Below, in pieces: positions 16,652 through 24,777 of a DNA stretch of 64,000 nt. The notes under the pieces are model-generated. The model saw only the letters and a program-made list of their open reading frames with translations, had not been told where the DNA came from and made no database searches. The stretch is from an uncultured Clostridia bacterium. Lineage in GTDB: Bacteria; Bacillota; Clostridia; Christensenellales; Aristaeellaceae. The stretch lies in NCBI GenBank assembly GCA_934636105.1, contig CAKTZR010000009.1:41540-105539 (forward strand), in the 5' to 3' direction. How positions within the stretch are numbered: position 1 is the first letter of the stretch; every line of letters begins with the position of its first letter. Position numbers and translations under genes: made by a program.

Positions 16652-19012
16652 GTGGCAGAAAACGAAAACAGAGACTTGAATAAGCCGAATCAGAATCAAA
16701 ATCAGAATAACAGCAATAACCAGAGCGCGAATCATGCGGATCAGCCCCAGCGCGCGCTGCGCCGCCGTCCGATGCCCAGAAGAAACGCCGCCGCCAAGCC
16801 GGCCGCCGAAAACGGAGCGCAGACGACCGCCGCCGCGCCGCGGAAGCCGCGCATGCCCAGAAAGCCGCGCGCCCAGCAGCCTCAAAATGCCGAACAGGCG
16901 GCGGATAAGCCGCAGGAGGCCGCGAAGCCGCGCCGCCCGCGCATGCCGCGCAAGCCGGTGAACCCGACGGCCGCTCCCGCGGTAAGCGGCGAAACGCAGG
17001 CAGCCGCGCAGGCCCCGCGCACGCCGAGAACGAACAGCCGCACCCGCACCGCCCGGCCGCGCACGACTGCGGCGGCCAACGGCGCAAGCAGCGTGCCGCA
17101 GCAGCAGGCCGCCAAGCCCATGCAACCGCGCCGCAACCCGCCGCGCCCGCGCGTGAACAGCGCCCAGGCGGCGGAACGTCCGCACACCGCAAGCCCCCGT
17201 CCGGCGGATCGCCCGCAGACGGGCCTGCGCCGCCGCATCGTCGCGCCGGTTGCGCTGGAGGAAAAGCCCTGCATCTCGCAGACCCTGCAATGGGTCGGCA
17301 AGAAGCCGCCGACGATGCGCTCCCGCGCCAGCGAGCATCCCAGCCGCGCGACGCTGCGCATGATCCCGCTGGGCGGCATGTGCGAAATCGGCAAGAACAT
17401 GACGGCTTATGAATACGGCAACGACATCATCATTGTCGATTGCGGCCAGATTTTCCCGGATGAAACCATGCCGGGCGTGGACGCCGTCATCCCGGATTTC
17501 ACCTATGTGCTGCAAAACCGCGACCGCGTGCGCGGCATCTTCATCACCCACGGCCACGAGGATCACATCGGCGGTCTGCCCTACCTGATGCGCGAGTTCC
17601 GCGCGCCGATTTACGGCGGCCGCATGACCATCGAGCTGCTCAAGTATAAGCTCGACGACCGCGTGCCGGGGCTGACCAAGAGCTGCGAACTGCACGTCGT
17701 CGAAGCGGGCGAAACCATCCGTTCCGGCTGCTTCTCCGTGGAGTTCATCCATGTGAATCACTCCATCGCGGATGCGTTCATGTTCGCCATCCGCACGCCG
17801 ATCGGCATCATCATGCACTCCGGCGACTTCAAGATTGATTACACGCCCATCAACGGCGCGATCATGGATCTTCAGCGCATTGCGCAGATCGGCCGAGAAG
17901 GCGTGCTGCTCTTTGTCTGCGAATCCACGAACATTGAGGTGCCGGGCTTCTCCAAGAGCGAGCGCCACGTCGGCGAATCGATGGCCGATATGTTTAAGGA
18001 TGCGAAGGGCCGCATCTTTGTGGCGACGTTCTCCTCCAACACGTCCCGTTTGCAGCAGATTTTCACCGCCGCCGAGCGCCATGGGCGCAAAGTTGCGCTG
18101 GTCGGCCGCAGCATGCTCAACGTGTTCAACGCCGCCAACAATCTGGGCTACATCCAGAAGAAACCGGATACGCTGATCGAGATCTCCCAAGTGGACAACT
18201 ATCCGCCGGAGCAGGTTGTCATCATCTCCACCGGCTCCCAGGGCGAGCCGATGAGCGCGCTGACCCGCATTGCGTTCTCCAACCATCGTGAAATCGAGAT
18301 TCAGCCGGGCGACACCGTGATTATCTCCGCGACCCCGATTCCGGGCAACGAGAAGCCGATTTACAAGGTCATCAACGAGCTTTACCGCCGCGGCGCGAAG
18401 GTGTATTATTCCGCGCTGGCGGATGTGCATGTTTCCGGCCACGCCTCGCAGGAGGAAATCAAGCTGGTGCACGCGCTCGTCCGCCCGAAATTCTTCATTC
18501 CGGCGCACGGCGAAACCCGCATGCTCTATCAGCACGCGGAGCTGGCGCACAAGCTGGGCGTGCCGTTTGAAAACATTTTCATTCTGGCTAACGGCGATAT
18601 CTTTGAAATTTCTAAGGGCTCGGCGCGCGTGACCGGCTTCACCAACGGCGATGCGGTGCTCATCGACGGCGCTTCCGTCGGCGAGGTGGATAACAGCGTG
18701 CTGCGCGAGCGCAAGCTGCTCTCCGACGACGGCGTGGTGGCCATTTCGCTGGCCGTCAGCAAGAAGACCGGCGAGATGGTGGCTCAGCCTGTGGTCAGCG
18801 CGATGGGCTTCCTTTACGACAGCGAACACGCCAAGATCGAAGCGGCCTGCCGCCAGCACGCGGCGAACGCCGTCGCCCGCATCGCCGCCAGCGGCAAGAA
18901 GGTGCAGGAGGCGGTTTCCTCCGGCCAGCTGCAGGGCCAGCTGCGCTCCTTCCTCTATGAGCGCACCAAGCGCCGCCCGGTCGTGATGATTAACTTGATT
19001 GAGGTTGAGTAA
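16652..19012 (+). CDS. rnj: ribonuclease J with long basic N-terminal extension
   Basis: A 786-residue protein from the GTG at 16652, which has AAAGGAAA upstream. Residues 1 to about 228 are disordered: first Asn/Gln-rich (NQNQNQNNSNN), then Arg/Pro/Ala-rich with repeated RKPRMPRKP-type patches. The RNase J core begins at RATLRMIPLGGMCEIGKN. It has the metallo-beta-lactamase motif HGHEDHIGG (near residue 299), later motifs HSGDFKID, STGSQGEP and HVSGHASQEE, and a C-terminal domain. Usual length is about 555 residues, so nearly 30% is extension. RNase J is a 5'-3' exo- and endoribonuclease for mRNA decay and rRNA maturation. The extension resembles the RNA-binding Arg-rich tails of other RNases (inference). 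The next gene starts 2 bases after the stop. Confidence 0.95.
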   Translation: MAENENRDLNKPNQNQNQNNSNNQSANHADQPQRALRRRPMPRRNAAAKPAAENGAQTTAAAPRKPRMPRKPRAQQPQNAEQAADKPQEAAKPRRPRMPRKPVNPTAAPAVSGETQAAAQAPRTPRTNSRTRTARPRTTAAANGASSVPQQQAAKPMQPRRNPPRPRVNSAQAAERPHTASPRPADRPQTGLRRRIVAPVALEEKPCISQTLQWVGKKPPTMRSRASEHPSRATLRMIPLGGMCEIGKNMTAYEYGNDIIIVDCGQIFPDETMPGVDAVIPDFTYVLQNRDRVRGIFITHGHEDHIGGLPYLMREFRAPIYGGRMTIELLKYKLDDRVPGLTKSCELHVVEAGETIRSGCFSVEFIHVNHSIADAFMFAIRTPIGIIMHSGDFKIDYTPINGAIMDLQRIAQIGREGVLLFVCESTNIEVPGFSKSERHVGESMADMFKDAKGRIFVATFSSNTSRLQQIFTAAERHGRKVALVGRSMLNVFNAANNLGYIQKKPDTLIEISQVDNYPPEQVVIISTGSQGEPMSALTRIAFSNHREIEIQPGDTVIISATPIPGNEKPIYKVINELYRRGAKVYYSALADVHVSGHASQEEIKLVHALVRPKFFIPAHGETRMLYQHAELAHKLGVPFENIFILANGDIFEISKGSARVTGFTNGDAVLIDGASVGEVDNSVLRERKLLSDDGVVAISLAVSKKTGEMVAQPVVSAMGFLYDSEHAKIEAACRQHAANAVARIAASGKKVQEAVSSGQLQGQLRSFLYERTKRRPVVMINLIEVE

Positions 19013-19013
19013 G

Positions 19014-20198
19014 ATGGAAAATCTTCCGATTGTTCATGTCATCAACGGACGGCAGAAGAAGCTGCTGCAGGGCCATCCGTGGGTATACGGCAACGAAATT
19101 GAGCGCGTGGAGGGCGAAATCGAGGACGGCGGTCTGGTGACGGTCGTTGATTTCCGCGGGCGCTATATGGGCACGGGCTTCTATAACAGCAAATCGCTCA
19201 TCACCGTGCGCCTGCTGACGCATCGGCAGGAGGAAATCACCGACGAGCTGATCGCTTCCCGCGTGAGGGCGGCCTGCGAATACCGCCGCTTTGTGATGAG
19301 CCGTCCGGGCACGGATTCCTGCCGCCTGATTTATGGTGAAGCCGACCGCCTGCCGGGCGTGATTGCCGACCGCTTCGGCGGGGTGATCGTGCTGCAGGTG
19401 CTGGCGCTGGGCATGGAGCGGTTCACGCAGGTGATCGCCGACGCGCTGCTTGCGTGCGAGAAGCCGGACTGCCTGCTGCTGCAAAACGACGACGCGATCC
19501 GCCGCAAGGAGGGCATGGAGTGCTTCACCCGCGTGCTCTACGGCACGCTGCCGAAGGAAAACATCATCCGCGAGAACGGAATCAAGCTGGCGGTGGATGT
19601 GCTCGGCGGGCAGAAGACAGGTTACTTCCTTGATCAGAAGGACAATCATCTGTTCGTGCGCCAGTTCTGCAAGGATGCGCGCGTGCTGGATTGCTTCTCC
19701 TATATCGGCGCGTTTGCGCTCAACGCGGCGGCCGCCGGGGCGAAGGATGTGACGGCGGTGGATATCAGCGAAGCCGCCGTGCAGCTGATTGAAAAGAACG
19801 CCGCGCTCAACGGAGCGAACATCACCGCCGTCTGCGCGAACTGCTTTGATTTCCTGCGCGCGCAGGTCAAGGCAGGCGAAAAATATGACGTGGTGGTGCT
19901 CGATCCGCCTGCGTTCACCAAGGCGCACGCCAATATGGCCAGCGCCTGCCGCGGCTACAAAGAGATTGCGCTTTCCGCGATGCGCCTGCTTCCGGCGGGC
20001 GGCGTGCTGGCGACGCATTCCTGCTCGTATCACATGCCGGAGGAGGTCTTCGTGAACACGGTGCTCTCCGCCGCGCAAGACCTGCATCGGCAGGTGCGCA
20101 TCATCACCCTGCGCCGTCAGGATATCGACCATCCGGTGCTGGCCGGATACCCGGAAAGCCACTACCTCAAGAGCCTGTGGCTGCAAATGCTGGATTGA
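19014..20198 (+). CDS. rlmI: class I SAM-dependent 23S rRNA methyltransferase, RlmI type
   Basis: A 394-residue enzyme. An N-terminal PUA domain (INGRQKKLLQGHPWVYGNEIERVEG) is followed by a central EEHEE-like domain and a Rossmann methyltransferase with KTGYFLDQKDNH, VLDCFSYIGAFALNAA (SAM motif I) and VVLDPPAFTKA (catalytic motif). RlmI methylates C1962 of 23S rRNA in E. coli. The substrate here is by homology. The ATG at 19014 follows the RNase J stop by one base, with GAGG inside the RNase J 3' end as site, so the two are one operon. Both act on RNA. Confidence 0.9.
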   Translation: MENLPIVHVINGRQKKLLQGHPWVYGNEIERVEGEIEDGGLVTVVDFRGRYMGTGFYNSKSLITVRLLTHRQEEITDELIASRVRAACEYRRFVMSRPGTDSCRLIYGEADRLPGVIADRFGGVIVLQVLALGMERFTQVIADALLACEKPDCLLLQNDDAIRRKEGMECFTRVLYGTLPKENIIRENGIKLAVDVLGGQKTGYFLDQKDNHLFVRQFCKDARVLDCFSYIGAFALNAAAAGAKDVTAVDISEAAVQLIEKNAALNGANITAVCANCFDFLRAQVKAGEKYDVVVLDPPAFTKAHANMASACRGYKEIALSAMRLLPAGGVLATHSCSYHMPEEVFVNTVLSAAQDLHRQVRIITLRRQDIDHPVLAGYPESHYLKSLWLQMLD

Positions 20199-20218
20199 TT
20201 TTGAAATGAATATGAAAA

Positions 20219-20259
20219 GCGCCCGCGAAACGGTGAAAAGGCCGAATCGCGGGCGATTT
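20219..20259 (+). terminator. terminator of rnj-rlmI operon
   Basis: An 8-bp stem GCCCGCGA / TCGCGGGC followed by GATTTTG. Confidence 0.7.
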
Positions 20260-20264
20260 TGTAT

Positions 20265-20301
20265 GCAAAAAACCGGGAAGGGCGCGAACCCTTCCCGGTT
20301 T
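20265..20301 (-). terminator. terminator of hexuronate operon
   Basis: On the minus strand AAACCGGGAAGGG pairs perfectly with CCCTTCCCGGTTT, followed by a T run. Confidence 0.85.
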
Positions 20302-20316
20302 GAATATACAGGCTGC

Positions 20317-21273
20317 TTACTTCTGCACGAGGTGAATCGCAAAGCCCGCGATCTCGTCCTTGAGGTAGATCGCCTTGAGCTGGCCATCCTTCACGCTGGC
20401 GCTCGCCGGATCGAACTCGAAGCCCTGACGCTCCAGATACGCCTGCGCGCGCGTGATGAAGTTGGTCTTGATGCCGATGTGGCCCTTCGTGCCGCGGAAC
20501 GGGGTCTTCATGACCTCGATGCCCGTGCCGGCGAAGATGGAGCTGTTGCCGACCTTCATCGTCCAGCCCAGCAGCTTGCACAGCTTGGTTGCGGTATCCA
20601 TGGCTTCGGCCTCGTCGGCGCTGTTGATGCCCACGTGCGCGATCTCCAGGCCCAGCATCAGCTGCACGGCGGAGGAGGTCAGGGCGCGAATGCGATTCCA
20701 ATCCTTGGCCTTCACAGCGTCGCCCGGCACCATCCAGCTGCCGCCGCAGCAGATGATCTTGTTGAAGGAGAGGTAATCCAGCAGGTTTTTCTCGTTGACG
20801 CCGCCGGTGGGCATGAACTTCATATCCACATACGGAGCCGCGATGGACTTGATGTACTTCAGGCCGCCCGCCGCTTCAGCCGGGAAGAATTTGACGGTCT
20901 TCAGGCCCAGGGAGAGCGCAACCTCGATGTCGCTCGGATTGGCCGTGCCGGGGCAGACCGGGATGCCGATCTCCTGGCAGTGCTTGACGGTGGTCGGGTT
21001 CAGACCCGGGGAGACGATGAACTTCGCGCCCGCGGCGACCGCACGATCCACCTGCTCACAGGTGAGCACGGTGCCCGCGCCGACGACCATATCCGGGAAC
21101 GCTTCAGTCATGTTCTTGATCGCGTCCGCGGCGGCGGCAGTGCGGAAGGTGACTTCCGCGCACGGCAGGCCGCCGTCAATCAGCGCCTGCGCCAGCGGCA
21201 CGGCGTCCGCCGCGTCGTTGATGGCGATAACCGGCACGATGCCGATTCGAGAAAGCTGTTCCATCATATCCAT
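20317..21273 (-). CDS. eda: KDPG/KHG aldolase with C-terminal glyoxalase (VOC)-like domain
   Basis: A 318-residue fusion. Residues 1 to about 205 form the TIM-barrel 2-keto-3-deoxy-6-phosphogluconate aldolase: GIVPVIAINDAADAVPLAQAL, catalytic-region VTFRTAAAADAI, GAGTVLTCEQVDRA and Schiff-base Lys in LKTVKFFPAEAAGG. Residues about 212-318 form a second domain (LEIAHVGINSADEAEAMDTATKLCKLLG...KGHIGIKTNFITRAQAYLERQGF) that looks like a vicinal-oxygen-chelate/glyoxalase fold. Such fusions occur in Clostridia, but the added role is unknown. The aldolase splits KDPG into pyruvate and glyceraldehyde-3-phosphate, the last step of uronate breakdown. ATG at 21273 is chosen because GAGGAGG is 9-10 bases upstream; the longer frame from 21291 encodes that site. 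Confidence 0.88.
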   Translation of the reverse strand: MDMMEQLSRIGIVPVIAINDAADAVPLAQALIDGGLPCAEVTFRTAAAADAIKNMTEAFPDMVVGAGTVLTCEQVDRAVAAGAKFIVSPGLNPTTVKHCQEIGIPVCPGTANPSDIEVALSLGLKTVKFFPAEAAGGLKYIKSIAAPYVDMKFMPTGGVNEKNLLDYLSFNKIICCGGSWMVPGDAVKAKDWNRIRALTSSAVQLMLGLEIAHVGINSADEAEAMDTATKLCKLLGWTMKVGNSSIFAGTGIEVMKTPFRGTKGHIGIKTNFITRAQAYLERQGFEFDPASASVKDGQLKAIYLKDEIAGFAIHLVQK

Positions 21274-21348
21274 GATTGTTTTCCTCCTCATGTATGCTTT
21301 TCTGTATGATGCAATCCGCGCGCCCGAAGACGGCGGAAGGCTGCAAAA

Positions 21349-21678
21349 TTATTTGACGAAATCCTCGCGCATCGGGGTGAAGATATCCAGCAGCGTGCCG
21401 GCCTTCACGCAGGCGCAGCCGTGAACCTTGCCGCCGTCCACCACGATGGAATCACCCTTTTTCATCGTGCGGGTAACGCCTTCGATGGTGTAGGTAAATT
21501 CGCCGTCCAGCACGTAGGAAATCTGCGAATGCGGATGGGTGTGCGCCGCGCCGACCGCGCCGGTGTCGAAGCCGACCTCGACGAGCATCACGTTTTCGTT
21601 GTAAGCGCGGATTTTGCGGCGCTGGCCGCCGCCCAGCTCAATCCACTGAGGTTCTTCATTTTTGATAAGCGGATTCAA
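21349..21678 (-). CDS. kdgF: KdgF-like cupin (uronate linearisation)
   Basis: A 109-residue single-domain cupin with metal ligands in AHTHPHSQISYVLDGEF and the second cupin motif GDSIVVDGGKVHGCAC. It matches the KdgF family, which converts 4,5-unsaturated monouronates (from pectin or alginate lyases) to linear ketonised forms. The start is TTG at 21678, with GGGAG 10 bases upstream. It lies between uxaC and eda in the hexuronate operon, so the pathway may be fed by unsaturated uronates as well as saturated ones. A general sugar-binding cupin is the alternative. Confidence 0.8.
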   Translation of the reverse strand: MNPLIKNEEPQWIELGGGQRRKIRAYNENVMLVEVGFDTGAVGAAHTHPHSQISYVLDGEFTYTIEGVTRTMKKGDSIVVDGGKVHGCACVKAGTLLDIFTPMREDFVK

Positions 21679-21767
21679 TTCGAAACATCTCCCAATCTTA
21701 TGCTTCGTTTCGCCCGCGTTCGCATCGCTTTGGGGACGTGCAGACGTGGGCGAAGGTCAAAGAGGTC

Positions 21768-23174
21768 TTAGACCTCCATGCCGAAATACTCGACCGCGTT
21801 GTTGTAGCAGATGCCGCGCACCAGCTCGCCCAGCGTGTCGTAATCCTCCGGATATTCGCCGTTCTCGACCCACTTGCCGATCATGTTGCACAGGATCCGG
21901 CGGAAGTACTCGTGGCGCGGGTAGGAGATGAAGGAGCGGGAGTCCGTCAGCATGCCGACGAAGCGGCCCAGCAGACCCAGCGACGCCAGCGCGTGCATCT
22001 GGTCTTCCATGCCGTATTTCTGGTCGCAGAACCACCAGCCGGAACCGAACTGAATCTTGCCCGGAATGCCGTCGCCCTGGAAGTTGCCCAGCATCGTGCC
22101 GATGACGTAGTTGTCCTTCGGATTCAGGCAGTAGAGGATGGTCTTGGGCAGGTTGCCCAGGCGCTCCTCCTCGGCCAACAGCTTGGAGAGGTTCTCCGCG
22201 ATGCAGGTGTCGTCGATGGAGTCAAAGCCCACGTCCGGGCCGTACTTCTCGAACATGCGCGGGTTGTTGTTGCGCATCGCGCCGATGTGATACTGCTGTG
22301 CCCAGCCGCGCGCCTTGTACATGCGCGCCAGCTCGACGAGCACATAGGTCTTATAGGATGCGACTTCCGCCTCGGTCAGCGGCGCGCCGCTCATGGCCTT
22401 GCGGAAGGCTTCGCCCGCGATATGCGTGCTCGGCACGCCGTAGGGCACGGTGTCCAGCGCGTGGTCGGACAGGCGCGCGCCGTGCGCATGGAAGAAATCC
22501 AGACGGGATTCCAGCGCCTGCATCATGCTTTCCAGATTCAGACAGTGAATGCCGGAGACGCGGGACAGACGGTTCATGTAATCCACAAAGCCGCCGCGCT
22601 CGATGTTGAGCACCTTGTCAGGCCGCCAGGCCGGATAGACCTTGAACTTGCAGGTCGGGTCCTGCGCGATCTTGATCTGATGCTCGAGGTCGTCCACCGG
22701 ATCGTCGGTGGTGCAGATGACCTTCACGCCGAATTTCTCGATGAGGCCGCGGCAGCGGTATTCCTCCGTCGCCAGCAGCGCGTTCGCACGGTTCCAGATA
22801 TCCTCGGCGGTCTTTTCGCTCAGGATATCCTCAATGCCGAACACGCGGCGCAGTTCCAGATGCGTCCAGTGGAACATCGGGTTGCCGATGCAGTATTTCA
22901 GGCTCGCGGCAAAGGCCAGCCACTTGTCATGCCAGCTCGCGTCGCCGCGAATGAATTTCTCGTCCACGCCGTTGGAGAGCATCACGCGCCACTTGTAGTG
23001 GTCGCCGCCGAGCATCAGCTCGCCGATGTTCTGGAACTGATAGTTTTCGTAGATCATGCGCGGGGAGATGTGGCAATGATAGTCATAAATCGGCATGTTT
23101 TCCGCATACTCGTGATACAGCTTTTTGGCCACGTCATTTTCAAGCAGAAAATCCTGATCCATAAACGGTTTCAT
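21768..23174 (-). CDS. uxaC: uronate isomerase
   Basis: A 468-residue enzyme of the amidohydrolase-like UxaC family. Recognisable blocks are MPIYDYHCHISPRMI near the start (metal-binding HxH), GDASWHDKWLAFAASLKYCIGNPMFHWTHLELRR, VKVICTTDDPVDDLEHH-like sequence, and ...FCDQKYGMEDQMHALASLGLLGRFVGMLTDSRSFISYPRHEYFRR near the end. Length is typical (about 466-470). It interconverts D-glucuronate/D-fructuronate and D-galacturonate/D-tagaturonate. It sits third in the operon after uxaA; the gap holds a MITE-like repeat. Its own site AAAGGAGGAGAA precedes the ATG. Confidence 0.96.
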   Translation of the reverse strand: MKPFMDQDFLLENDVAKKLYHEYAENMPIYDYHCHISPRMIYENYQFQNIGELMLGGDHYKWRVMLSNGVDEKFIRGDASWHDKWLAFAASLKYCIGNPMFHWTHLELRRVFGIEDILSEKTAEDIWNRANALLATEEYRCRGLIEKFGVKVICTTDDPVDDLEHQIKIAQDPTCKFKVYPAWRPDKVLNIERGGFVDYMNRLSRVSGIHCLNLESMMQALESRLDFFHAHGARLSDHALDTVPYGVPSTHIAGEAFRKAMSGAPLTEAEVASYKTYVLVELARMYKARGWAQQYHIGAMRNNNPRMFEKYGPDVGFDSIDDTCIAENLSKLLAEEERLGNLPKTILYCLNPKDNYVIGTMLGNFQGDGIPGKIQFGSGWWFCDQKYGMEDQMHALASLGLLGRFVGMLTDSRSFISYPRHEYFRRILCNMIGKWVENGEYPEDYDTLGELVRGICYNNAVEYFGMEV

Positions 23175-23196
23175 GGGGTTCTCCTCCTTTGCTTTT

Positions 23197-23309
23197 AACT
23201 CCTTCCGTCATTCCTCAAAGCAGGAGGACGGAAATATAAAGTAGCTGCGACAGGACAAAGGCTCCCTCCCAGAGGGAGCTGTCACGGCTACGCCGTGACT
23301 GAGGGAGTT
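23197..23309. repeat. MITE-like palindromic repeat element, copy 2
   Basis: A 113-bp short version with inverted ends AACTCCTTCCGTCA and the complement of AACTCCCTCAGTCA. It includes hairpins GCTCCCTCccaGAGGGAGC and GTCACGGctacgCCGTGAC. The TAA stop codon of uxaA is formed at its right edge, the same arrangement as at the uvrA-like gene. Confidence 0.85.
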
Positions 23310-24777
23310 ACAGCGTTACGCCATCTTTAAAAATCGCGATTTCGCGGTAGTCGTGCTTCTCGCTCTGCGTCTGTTCGCCGGATGCGATGGCCAGCAGCTT
23401 TTTGAAGAAGACCTCGGTCGTCTCCTGCATGTCCGCGCCCTGCGCCAGAATGCCGGCGTTGAAATCGATCCAGTTGTGCTTCTTTTCGGAAAGCGGGGTA
23501 TTGGTGGAAACCTTCACCGTCGGAATCGGCGCGCCGACCGGCGTTCCGCGTCCCGTAGTAAAGAGAACCATCTGCGCGCCGGAAGCCATCAGCGCCGTGA
23601 TGGCGCAAAGGTCGTTGCCCGGCCCCTGCACGAGGTTCAGGCCCTTCTCGGTCACAGGTTCGCAGTAGCTGAGCACATCGCGCACTTCGGCCGTGCCGCC
23701 CTTCTGGGTGCAGCCGAGGGATTTGTCTTCCAGCGTGGTGATGCCGCCCGCCTTGTTGCCCGGAGAGGGGTTTTCGTAGACTTCCTGACCGTGGCGGATG
23801 AAGTATTCCTTGAAATTGTTGATCAGCTCGACCGCCTTGCGGAAGGTTGTTTCATCCTTGCAGCGATCCATCAGGATGGTTTCCGCGCCGAACATCTCCG
23901 GCACCTCGGTCAGCAGCGTCGTGCCGCCGTGGCGCGCCAGCAGATCGGACGCGCTGCCCAAAAGCGGGTTGGCGGTGATGCCGGAAAGGCCATCGCTGCC
24001 GCCGCACTTGAGACCGATGACCAGCTCGGAAGCGTCCACCGTCTGCCGCTTGAAGGTCGCGGCATAAGCAGTCAGCTCGTCGAGCAGCTGCAGGCCCGCT
24101 TCGATTTCGTCCTCCACATCCTGCGTAATCAGGAATTTCACGCGGTCGGGGTTGTAATCGCCGAGCACCTTTTTGAACTCGTTGACATTGTTGTTTTCGC
24201 AGCCAAGGCTCAACACGAGCACCGCGCCCGCGTTCGGATGGCGAACCATCGAAGCGAGCAGCTTCTGGGTGTTCTTGTGATCCTCGCCCAGCTGGCTGCA
24301 TCCGTAGGGATGGACGAAGCAGTGAATGCCGTCCACGCGGTCGCCATAGGCCTCCTGCGCCATACGCTCCAGCGTCTTGGCCGTGCCGTTGACACAGCCG
24401 ACGGTGTTCACGATCCAGACCTCGTTGCGGATGCCCACGCGGCCGTCCTCACGCACATAGCCCTCGAACGTGGCCTTGCGATCCACAGGCATGGCGCAGG
24501 GATGCGGATGATAGCTGTATTCCAGCAGCCCGGAAAGATTGGTTTTGACGTTGTGGGTGTGAACCCAGCTGCCCGCCGAAATGGGCTGCGTCGCGTGGCC
24601 GATGGGGAAGCCGTACTTGACGACGTTCTCATTTTCGGCGATATCGCAGAGCGCAAACTTGTGCCCGGCAGGGATATCCTCGCGCAGCGTCACGCTGAGC
24701 GCTTCTTCACCCGCCTTGAGCGGTTCGAGCGCCACGGCGACGTTGTCGCGCGGATTGATGCGGATTAATCTGCTCAT
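23308..24777 (-). CDS. uxaA: altronate dehydratase
   Basis: A 489-residue enzyme. The N-terminal SAF domain (residues 1-95, INPRDNVAVALEPLKAGEE...IGHATQPISAGSWVHTHNVKTNL) is fused to the large UxaA/GarD domain with GYVREDGRVGIRNEVWIVNTVGCVN, HPYGCSQLGEDH, LGCENNNVNEF and LKCGGSDGLSGITANP. It is the full-length fused form and dehydrates D-altronate to 2-keto-3-deoxygluconate. Its ATG overlaps the stop of uxaB by 4 bases (ATGA), showing coupled translation. The stop codon derives from a MITE-like element inserted downstream. Confidence 0.96.
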   Translation of the reverse strand: MSRLIRINPRDNVAVALEPLKAGEEALSVTLREDIPAGHKFALCDIAENENVVKYGFPIGHATQPISAGSWVHTHNVKTNLSGLLEYSYHPHPCAMPVDRKATFEGYVREDGRVGIRNEVWIVNTVGCVNGTAKTLERMAQEAYGDRVDGIHCFVHPYGCSQLGEDHKNTQKLLASMVRHPNAGAVLVLSLGCENNNVNEFKKVLGDYNPDRVKFLITQDVEDEIEAGLQLLDELTAYAATFKRQTVDASELVIGLKCGGSDGLSGITANPLLGSASDLLARHGGTTLLTEVPEMFGAETILMDRCKDETTFRKAVELINNFKEYFIRHGQEVYENPSPGNKAGGITTLEDKSLGCTQKGGTAEVRDVLSYCEPVTEKGLNLVQGPGNDLCAITALMASGAQMVLFTTGRGTPVGAPIPTVKVSTNTPLSEKKHNWIDFNAGILAQGADMQETTEVFFKKLLAIASGEQTQSEKHDYREIAIFKDGVTL

